Shown: positions 1-4,290 of the stretch, piece by piece
Layout: every line of letters starts with the position of its first letter
How positions within the stretch are numbered: the stretch's first letter is position 1
Assembly: GCA_934385225.1 (NCBI GenBank)
Contig: CAKRPQ010000114.1
Coordinates: forward strand, 1-5,067
Length of the DNA stretch: 5,067 bases
From: an uncultured Eubacteriales bacterium
GTDB lineage: Bacteria > Bacillota > Clostridia > Oscillospirales > CAG-272
Direction: 5' to 3'
Notes under the pieces: generated by a model
The model's database searches: none
What the model was told of the DNA's origin: nothing
What the model saw: the letters and a program-made list of their open reading frames with translations, nothing else
Made by a program: the position numbers and the translations under genes

Positions 1-1
1 T

Positions 2-30
2 ATTATACCTTTTTTCGCCGCCCGTGTCAA
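2..30 (-). promoter_or_regulatory. Consensus sigma-A-type promoter reading out of the left edge
   Basis: On the minus strand a -35 box TTGACA (30-25) and a -10 box TATAAT (7-2) are separated by exactly 17 bases, matching the bacterial housekeeping consensus at all twelve positions. It lies just after the end of the mgtE operon and points left, so it should drive a minus-strand gene outside the window. The transcription start would lie at or beyond the left edge. Confidence 0.8.
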
Positions 31-32
31 TA

Positions 33-85
33 TAAAAAAGCAGGAAATCAGGGGTGCGAAAAACCGTTCGAATTTTTCACACCCC
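33..85 (-). terminator. Probable terminator of the hflX-yigZ-mgtE operon
   Basis: A long hairpin begins 22 bases after the mgtE stop codon. The arms are 51-63 and 73-85 (GGGGTG..GAAAAA against TTTTTC..CACCCC), giving 12 pairs, one internal mismatch (57/79) and a 9-base loop. Read on the minus strand the T-run is not adjacent: the stem is followed by a mixed stretch and then six Ts at 39-34. On the plus strand ATTTT follows the stem directly. It may therefore be bidirectional or act as an RNA 3'-end stabiliser. Its position after mgtE and before the next promoter supports an operon-end role. Confidence 0.6.
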
Positions 86-107
86 ATTTTGACGTTTATT
101 AAATTAC

Positions 108-1472
108 TCAACCGAGCAGGAACATATTCGCGAACGCAAAATAAATAAGAAGCGAAATCGCGTCAACGATCGTTGTGATGAACGGGCTTGCCATAACGGC
201 GGGGTCGAAGCCTATACGCTTGGCAAGTATCGGTAGCGTACAGCCGATGAATTTCGAAACGACAACGGTCACGACAAGCGTAAGGCACACGACGAGTGCC
301 GCCGTCGGCGAAACGTTATTATGAAAAACAAGATTATCGACAACAAGTATTTTTACAAAGTTGCATACGGCAAGCACAACGCCGCACATTATCGAAACGC
401 GGAACTCTTTCCAGATGACCTTGAAAATATCGCGCATATGGATTTCGTCGAGCGCGAGACCGCGTATGACGGTAACGGACGACTGTCCGCCCGAATTTCC
501 GCCCGTATCCATAAGCATAGGTATGAACGCGATAAGCACGGGGAAGCCGCTGAGTGCCTCCTCAAAGCCGCTTATTATCTGACCTGTGAACGTAGCGGAC
601 ACCATGAGAAGAAGCAACCACGGGATTCGCTTTTTCCACGTTTCGAAAACGCCCGTTTTAAGGTACGGTTTATCCGTCGGCGTGATTGCCGCCATCATTT
701 CGATATCCTCCGTCGCCTCGTCCTCAATGACGTCGATAGCGTCGTCGACGGTTACAATACCGACGAGCCGTCTCTCTTTATCGACAACGGGAAGCGCGAG
801 GAGGTCGTACTTTGAAATCGTTGCGGCGACGGACTCTTTATCGTCAAGCGTTTCGGCACAGACAAAATCACTGTCCATAACGTCCGAAATGAGCACCGCA
901 CCGTCGGCAAAAAGAAGCGATTCAAGTCTTATCGTGCCTTTAAGAACACGGGAATTATCGGTAACGTAGGCGACATAGACGGTCTCCTTTTCGTTTCCCG
1001 TTTTTCTGATGTGTGCTATCGCCTGCTCGACCGTCATTGTACCGCGCAGATCAATAAATTCCGCAGTCATTATGCTTCCCGCAGAGTCCTCGGGATAACT
1101 GAGGAATTTATTGATGACAGAACGCGTTTCGGGCTTTGCAACCTGTAAAATTTTCTTGACCATATTCGCGGGAAGCTCTTCAAGCATATCGACGGCATCG
1201 TCTATATATAGATCCTCTATCATTCCCGATATTTCGGTATCTGTCGCCGTTGAAATTATCTTCTCCTGTATTTCGGGGTCAAGCTCGGCGAATATATCCG
1301 CCGCAACATCTTTTTTGAACATTCTGAATACTGCGAGCTGCTTCGATTCGGGAAGCGATGCGAGAAAATCCGCCGCATCTACGGGGTTCATCTCGTCGGC
1401 GGCGCGCATAAACGCCGCATAGTTCTTTTTTTCGAGAAGCTCGTTCAAATTTTCAAACTTTTCGTTCTCCAA
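108..1472 (-). CDS. mgtE: Magnesium transporter MgtE
   Basis: This 454-residue protein has the full MgtE architecture: a helical N domain (about 5-130, rich in acidic residues), a tandem CBS pair (about 131-255) and a membrane domain (about 282-454) with five predicted helices. Family landmarks are visible. The conserved loop with M321, D322, TGGNSGGQ (323-330) and RGLA (337-340) is present. So is the last-helix motif DPAVMASPF with D437 six residues further on, matching the pore aspartate that binds Mg2+ in Thermus MgtE (D432 there). In the family, the N and CBS domains sense cytosolic Mg2+ and close the channel-like pore when it is high. The protein sits in the cytoplasmic membrane as a dimer. 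It is the last gene of the operon, 15 bases after yigZ. The start codon is TTG, chosen because a strong Shine-Dalgarno site lies 7 bases upstream and the family N-terminus fits. Length is normal for the family. No Mg2+ riboswitch is seen directly upstream. Confidence 0.97.
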   Translation of the reverse strand: MENEKFENLNELLEKKNYAAFMRAADEMNPVDAADFLASLPESKQLAVFRMFKKDVAADIFAELDPEIQEKIISTATDTEISGMIEDLYIDDAVDMLEELPANMVKKILQVAKPETRSVINKFLSYPEDSAGSIMTAEFIDLRGTMTVEQAIAHIRKTGNEKETVYVAYVTDNSRVLKGTIRLESLLFADGAVLISDVMDSDFVCAETLDDKESVAATISKYDLLALPVVDKERRLVGIVTVDDAIDVIEDEATEDIEMMAAITPTDKPYLKTGVFETWKKRIPWLLLLMVSATFTGQIISGFEEALSGFPVLIAFIPMLMDTGGNSGGQSSVTVIRGLALDEIHMRDIFKVIWKEFRVSIMCGVVLAVCNFVKILVVDNLVFHNNVSPTAALVVCLTLVVTVVVSKFIGCTLPILAKRIGFDPAVMASPFITTIVDAISLLIYFAFANMFLLG

Positions 1473-1479
1473 AAGCGTT

Positions 1480-1485
1480 ACCTCC
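1480..1485 (-). promoter_or_regulatory. Shine-Dalgarno site deciding the TTG start of mgtE
   Basis: On the minus strand the sequence AAAGGAGGT lies with its GGAGGT core at 1485-1480, seven bases before the TTG at 1472. The site starts right after the TAA stop of the preceding gene (1490-1488). A ribosome finishing yigZ is therefore already covering the mgtE start region, which favours translational coupling. The near-perfect match and spacing make TTG the best start. Confidence 0.85.
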
Positions 1486-1487
1486 TT

Positions 1488-2114
1488 TTATTTATAATCA
1501 AATTTTTCGCCTGTCTTTTCTGCTTTCGCCTTTCCGAAACTGAGTTCGGTAACGAATTTGTCAAGCTCCGCCTCTCTTGCCGATTTGACCGAGAAGTTAA
1601 GCGTGACATTCTCGGAGAAAACAGGTTCGGCATCGGTCACACCGAAGCGGGCAAACTCCGCCGAATATTTTCCGTAGTCCGAATACGAACAGGAAAGGCG
1701 CATAAGCGAATACTTTTCATAAGTGATAATATGCGCGGCGTCAAGCGCGAGTTTCGCGGAATGCGAATACGCGCGGACAAGTCCGCCGACACCGAGAAGT
1801 ATTCCGCCAAAATAGCGCGTGACGACGACGGCGGTATCGGTGCAGCCGTTCTTCCGTATAACATCAAGAACCGGCATTCCCGCACTTCCCTGCGGCTCGC
1901 CGTCGTCGGAATATTTCTGCACGGTACTGCCGAGAACATAAGCGAAAACATTGTGCCTTGCGTCGCGGTATTCGTTTTTTATCTTTTTCACGAAGGCCGC
2001 CGCTTCTTCCTCGCTTTTCACCGGCAAGGCGTGAGAGATGAACACCGACTTTTTTTCTTCAAATTCGGCGTATCCCTCGTGTTCAACCGTAGTATAAAAT
2101 TCCGCCTTGCACAT
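1488..2114 (-). CDS. yigZ: YigZ/IMPACT (UPF0029) family protein
   Basis: This 208-residue protein belongs to the YigZ/YvyE/IMPACT family. The N-terminal UPF0029 domain (about 17-125) carries all the family signatures: DARHN (51-55), SDDGEPQGSAGMP (69-81) and TRYFGGILLGVGGLVRAYS (99-117). The C-terminal part (about 136-195) fits the ferredoxin-like DUF1949 domain seen in bacterial members. Length is typical. The biochemical role in bacteria is not settled. Eukaryotic IMPACT binds GCN1 and dampens the Gcn2 amino-acid-starvation response, and bacterial members are often guessed to contact RNA or ribosomes. It lies between hflX (19-base gap) and mgtE (15-base gap) on the same strand. The ATG at 2114 has GGGAGA at 2128-2123 with an 8-base spacer. 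It is predicted cytosolic, with no signal peptide or membrane helix. Family assignment is firm; function is not. Confidence 0.93.
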   Translation of the reverse strand: MCKAEFYTTVEHEGYAEFEEKKSVFISHALPVKSEEEAAAFVKKIKNEYRDARHNVFAYVLGSTVQKYSDDGEPQGSAGMPVLDVIRKNGCTDTAVVVTRYFGGILLGVGGLVRAYSHSAKLALDAAHIITYEKYSLMRLSCSYSDYGKYSAEFARFGVTDAEPVFSENVTLNFSVKSAREAELDKFVTELSFGKAKAEKTGEKFDYK

Positions 2115-2133
2115 ATTCCATTTCTCCCGTCTT

Positions 2134-3450
2134 TTACCAATCGGCTTCGGTCTCTTTTTTTATCCTGTCGTCCTCGGAGAGGTACTTTGCGAGCATTCCG
2201 CGCATTTTTTCATCGACGGTGGCGATTACCGTAACATTCTCCGTGCCGTATTCGACGCTCTCGACGGCAGCATTTTTATAGAGTGTATTAAGCGCTCCCT
2301 GCTCAGCGTTCGGAATTGTGAAAACAAGGCGCTTTTTGCCGTCTCTGACGATCTCTTCAAGTCTTGCTACCATTTCGTCTACATTTTCTCCGCTCTTTGC
2401 GGAAATATAGAACACATTTTCCCTATCGGGCGGAAGCACGGGAAGCTCTTCGGGCGCTTTATCGCATTTATTAAAGACGTAAAGCGTCGGCTTTTCAGCC
2501 GCTCCGAGCTCAGAAAGGAGCTTTTCCGTCACTTCAAGCTCCGCGGAACACTCCTCGTCCGACGCGTCGATAAGAATTATCAGAATATCGGCATAAACAG
2601 CCTCGTCAAGCGTGGATTTGAACGCTTTCACAAGGTGGTGCGGCAACTTTCTGATAAATCCTACCGTATCGGTTAGCAGGACGCTTTCGCCGCCCGGAAG
2701 AGTAAATTTTCTAGTCGTCGGGTCAAGCGTTGCGAACAGCTTATCCTCGGCAAGTATTCCCGCATCGGTCAGTCGATTGAGAAGCGTGGATTTGCCCGCA
2801 TTAGTATAACCGACGATGGCGACCTTCGCTATGCCGCTCCTGTCTCTTGCCGCGCGCATCGTTATCCTGTTTTTATCAAGCTCTTCAAGCTGCGCTTCAA
2901 GTGCGGAAATACGGCGTTTCATATGCCGTCTGTCGCTTTCGAGCTTAGATTCGCCCGGACCTCTCGTTCCGATTCCGCCGCCGAGACGCGACATCTCCGA
3001 GCCTTTACCGACAAGTCTCGGCGCGGTGTATTTCAACTGTGCAAGCTCGACTTGAAGTTTACCCTCTCCCGTCACCGCATGAAGCGCGAAAATATCGAGA
3101 ATGAGCATACTTCTGTCGATAACGCGCACGTCGCCGCCGATGCCGTCTTCAAGATTTCTTATCTGCGACGGCGAAAGTTCGCAGTCGAACACAACGAGCG
3201 GAATATCGTTGTTTTTACAGATCTCGCCTATTTCCGTCACCTTGCCGCTGCCGACAACGGTTCTGGTGTCGGGCGTATCTTTTGCCTGAACTACGCGTGC
3301 AAAAACTTCACCGCCCGCGGTATCAAGCAGCCTTTCAAGCTCGTCAAGGCTCTTTTCCGTTTCCTCCGCGCTCCCGTCTCTCGTTATTATCGCGACAAGA
3401 AGCGCGCGCGAAACACTGTTTTCTTCATTCTGATTAAGACTTAAATTCAT
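2134..3450 (-). CDS. hflX: GTPase HflX, ribosome-splitting factor
   Basis: This 438-residue TRAFAC-class GTPase has the HflX layout. The N-terminal HflX domain (about 18-195) ends in the family signature GGGIGTRGPGE (157-167) followed by a basic coiled-coil stretch (about 172-200). The G domain (about 207-372) has G1 GYTNAGKST (214-222), the switch-I LDPTTR (242-247), G3 DTVGF (261-265), G4 NKCD (327-330) and G5 SAK (350-352). A short C-terminal domain follows (about 375-435). All nucleotide-binding motifs are intact. HflX binds the 50S subunit, uses GTP and splits stalled or hibernating 70S ribosomes, notably in heat or antibiotic stress. Some Firmicute relatives (HflXr) give macrolide/lincosamide resistance, but that subgroup cannot be told from sequence inspection. 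The ATG at 3450 has GGAGGT at 3462-3457, six bases upstream. It is the first gene of the hflX-yigZ-mgtE cluster. I see no convincing promoter of its own, so it may depend on read-through from rpmE. Confidence 0.97.
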   Translation of the reverse strand: MNLSLNQNEENSVSRALLVAIITRDGSAEETEKSLDELERLLDTAGGEVFARVVQAKDTPDTRTVVGSGKVTEIGEICKNNDIPLVVFDCELSPSQIRNLEDGIGGDVRVIDRSMLILDIFALHAVTGEGKLQVELAQLKYTAPRLVGKGSEMSRLGGGIGTRGPGESKLESDRRHMKRRISALEAQLEELDKNRITMRAARDRSGIAKVAIVGYTNAGKSTLLNRLTDAGILAEDKLFATLDPTTRKFTLPGGESVLLTDTVGFIRKLPHHLVKAFKSTLDEAVYADILIILIDASDEECSAELEVTEKLLSELGAAEKPTLYVFNKCDKAPEELPVLPPDRENVFYISAKSGENVDEMVARLEEIVRDGKKRLVFTIPNAEQGALNTLYKNAAVESVEYGTENVTVIATVDEKMRGMLAKYLSEDDRIKKETEADW

Positions 3451-3456
3451 ATTCAG

Positions 3457-3462
3457 ACCTCC
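3457..3462 (-). promoter_or_regulatory. Shine-Dalgarno site of hflX
   Basis: GGAGGT on the minus strand lies six bases before the ATG at 3450, a strong site that fixes the hflX start. Confidence 0.85.
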
Positions 3463-3469
3463 GTTTTCT

Positions 3470-3495
3470 TAAAAAGTCCGTGCGTAAAAAGTCCG
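3470..3495 (-). repeat. Tandem 11-bp direct repeat in the hflX leader
   Basis: The 11-base unit CGGACTTTTTA (minus strand) occurs twice, at 3495-3485 and 3480-3470, with four bases between. It lies between the rpmE hairpin and the hflX Shine-Dalgarno site. It could be a binding site, extra T-rich termination sequence or slippage-derived duplication; the sequence does not decide between these. Confidence 0.6.
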
Positions 3496-3541
3496 AAAAG
3501 TAAATAAGGACAGATATGTACATACTGCACACATCTGTCCT
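3496..3541 (-). terminator. Hairpin after rpmE, probable (leaky) terminator
   Basis: A strong inverted repeat starts 16 bases after the rpmE stop codon. Arms 3508-3519 and 3529-3540 pair over 12 positions with one mismatch (3516/3532) and a 9-base loop. On the minus strand the stem is followed by TTATTTACTTTT, a broken T-run. That is compatible with a partial terminator giving high rpmE and lower hflX operon transcription. On the plus strand no T-run follows the stem. Confidence 0.65.
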
Positions 3542-3556
3542 CTTACCGCGTTTCAA

Positions 3557-3766
3557 TCACTTTGCGCTCGCTTGAAGTCTCTTCTTGAACTTATCAACCT
3601 TACCGCCGGCATCAACGAATTTCTGCTTACCGGTAAAGAAAGGATGACACTTCGAACAAACTTCGACCTTGATCTCCCCGCCCTTTGTGGACTTTGTGGT
3701 AACGGTTTCACCGCATGCACATTTAATAACCACTTCTTTGTATTCGGGATGTATTCCTTCCTTCAT
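3557..3766 (-). CDS. rpmE: 50S ribosomal protein L31 (zinc-binding type)
   Basis: This 69-residue protein is bL31, a small protein of the large ribosomal subunit near the central protuberance and the intersubunit bridge. Family hallmarks are IHPEY (5-9), the zinc ligands C16, C18, C37 and C40 (CAC and CSKC), then [12 protein letters not shown] (41-52) and a basic tail. All four cysteines make it the C+ (zinc-containing) form rather than the zinc-free paralogue induced under zinc starvation. An in-frame GTG at 3775 would add three residues, but it lies inside the Shine-Dalgarno site. The ATG at 3766 gives the normal family N-terminus (MK..IHP) and a proper 6-base spacer, so I use it. The gene has its own promoter and is followed by a hairpin, then hflX on the same strand. 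Confidence 0.97.
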   Translation of the reverse strand: MKEGIHPEYKEVVIKCACGETVTTKSTKGGEIKVEVCSKCHPFFTGKQKFVDAGGKVDKFKKRLQASAK

Positions 3767-3772
3767 TTTAAA

Positions 3773-3778
3773 CACCTC
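3773..3778 (-). promoter_or_regulatory. Shine-Dalgarno site deciding the rpmE start
   Basis: GAGGTG on the minus strand (3778-3773) is six bases upstream of the ATG at 3766. It overlaps the alternative GTG codon at 3775-3773, which rules that codon out as the start. Confidence 0.8.
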
Positions 3779-3805
3779 GCTTTACTGATATTCACAATAC
3801 GTCAT

Positions 3806-3834
3806 ATTATACCACACCTTTTCTGAAAATGCAA
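3806..3834 (-). promoter_or_regulatory. rpmE promoter (extended -10 type)
   Basis: On the minus strand a perfect -10 box TATAAT lies at 3811-3806, preceded by TGG, i.e. an extended -10 (TGn). A weak -35 box TTGCAT (3834-3829) sits at 17-base spacing. The predicted transcript start near 3799 gives a leader of only about 33 bases, too short for a riboswitch or ribosomal-protein leader structure. Confidence 0.75.
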
Positions 3835-3862
3835 GGGGTTTACGAAAATTTATTTTACATTT

Positions 3863-3888
3863 TTTGTCGAGATTTTTTTCTTGACAAA
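3863..3888. repeat. Inverted repeat over the -35 box, candidate operator
   Basis: Arms TTTGTCGAGA (3863-3872) and TCTTGACAAA (3879-3888) are inverted copies matching at nine of ten positions, separated by six Ts. The right arm contains the TTGACA -35 box of the rightward promoter, and the left arm is just upstream. A repressor dimer bound here would block that promoter. The regulator is not identified and is not encoded in this window. An alternative reading is a chance feature of T-rich promoter DNA. Confidence 0.5.
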
Positions 3889-3909
3889 TTTACGCTTATA
3901 TGATAGAAT
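3881..3909 (+). promoter_or_regulatory. Promoter of the 76-residue unknown gene
   Basis: A perfect -35 box TTGACA (3881-3886) and a -10 box TAGAAT (3904-3909) lie 17 bases apart, with TGA just before the -10 (extended -10). Upstream DNA is A/T-rich. The predicted start near 3916 gives a leader of about 30 bases. It diverges from the rpmE promoter, with about 46 bases between the two -35 boxes. Confidence 0.85.
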
Positions 3910-3933
3910 ATCTTTGTAAAAAATAACGCTGAT

Positions 3934-3939
3934 AAGGAG
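3934..3939 (+). promoter_or_regulatory. Shine-Dalgarno site that selects the second ATG
   Basis: AAGGAG ends one base before the first in-frame ATG (3941), too close for initiation, and seven bases before the second ATG (3947), an ideal distance. Translation should therefore start at 3947. Confidence 0.8.
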
Positions 3940-3946
3940 AATGGAT

Positions 3947-4177
3947 ATGCTTAAAACAATCTGCGGAAAAACATACGATACGGACAGTGCCAAAATGATA
4001 AAAAGAAAGGCTGTCGGCGTTTTCGGCGATCCTGCGGGATACGAAGAAACACTGTATCAGACCGAAAGCGGTCTTTACTTCCTCTATCTTAACGGCGGCG
4101 AAGAGTCACCCTACGCAAAAGAGGACATTAAGAGAATGTCGAAGGCAAACGCCGAAAAATGGCTTGACGAAAACTGA
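3947..4177 (+). CDS. Small acidic/basic mixed protein of unknown function (76 aa)
   Basis: I do not recognise a characterised family. The protein is soluble-looking, with no signal peptide, membrane helix or metal-binding cluster; its only cysteine is C6. It opens with a beta-like stretch and a YDTDSAK segment (10-16), then a basic patch KRK (19-21) and GDPAGYEETLYQT (27-39). An aromatic beta-like segment LYFLYLNGGEESPY (43-56) follows, and a charged helix (about 57-75) ends the chain. The pattern of YDT..A, then E.LY.T..G..FL...GG..S.Y, resembles small uncharacterised proteins I associate with Clostridia; this is recollection, not a search. It has its own strong promoter, a clear Shine-Dalgarno site and its own terminator, so it is a real, probably well-expressed single-gene unit. 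The start at 3947 is preferred over 3941 because of Shine-Dalgarno spacing. A role in regulation or nucleic-acid/protein binding is possible but not shown. Confidence 0.85.
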   Translation: MLKTICGKTYDTDSAKMIKRKAVGVFGDPAGYEETLYQTESGLYFLYLNGGEESPYAKEDIKRMSKANAEKWLDEN

Positions 4178-4193
4178 TCCGTAATATCATTCG

Positions 4194-4223
4194 AAACGCG
4201 ACGGCTTGCACCGCCGCGTTTTT
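4194..4223 (+). terminator. Intrinsic terminator of the small unknown gene
   Basis: The hairpin starts 17 bases after the stop codon. The outer stem AAACGCG (4194-4200) pairs with CGCGTTT (4215-4221), then comes one mismatch (4201/4214), then CGG (4202-4204) pairs with CCG (4211-4213) around a 6-base loop. The descending arm runs into TTTTT (4219-4223), the classic Rho-independent layout. Confidence 0.85.
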
Positions 4224-4226
4224 GTA

Positions 4227-4255
4227 TTGACAAAGCAATTTTTTTGGAGTATAAT
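4227..4255 (+). promoter_or_regulatory. Consensus promoter of the MATE transporter gene
   Basis: TTGACA (4227-4232) and TATAAT (4250-4255) with a 17-base spacer match the housekeeping consensus fully. The -35 box begins three bases after the T-run of the preceding terminator. The predicted start near 4262 leaves a leader of about 29 bases, with no room for an attenuator or riboswitch. Confidence 0.9.
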
Positions 4256-4290
4256 CTTCTCTTGCAACAACATTTTTCGGAGAAGAATTT

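Noticed and set aside
321..815. 164-codon plus-strand reading frame opposite mgtE
   Set aside because: It lies fully antisense to a clear MgtE coding sequence with conserved motifs, has arginine/histidine-rich composition typical of antisense translation, and has no Shine-Dalgarno site or family match.
1203..1211. Alternating TA stretch TATATATAG
   Set aside because: It is within mgtE and simply encodes a LYI segment in the N domain. There is no accompanying promoter or repeat structure.
1473..1487. Mg2+-sensing (M-box/ykoK) riboswitch for mgtE
   Set aside because: Only 15 bases separate yigZ from mgtE, and the operon leader before hflX (106 bases, one hairpin) is too short and does not show the M-box architecture.
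2107..2676. 189-codon plus-strand reading frame opposite hflX
   Set aside because: It is antisense to the G domain and C-terminus of HflX, has no initiation signals, and has unlikely composition with many F, R and C residues.
2923..3444. 173-codon plus-strand reading frame opposite the hflX N-terminal half
   Set aside because: It is a shadow of a well-supported gene on the other strand and has no recognisable protein features.
3775..3775. GTG at 3775 as rpmE start and ATG at 3941 as start of the small gene
   Set aside because: Both lie in or against the Shine-Dalgarno sequence. The downstream ATGs (3766 and 3947) have correct spacing.
3767..3880. Zur box controlling rpmE
   Set aside because: I looked for the usual inverted-repeat Zur site near the rpmE promoter and found none convincing. 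The zinc-containing L31 form is also normally not the Zur-repressed paralogue.
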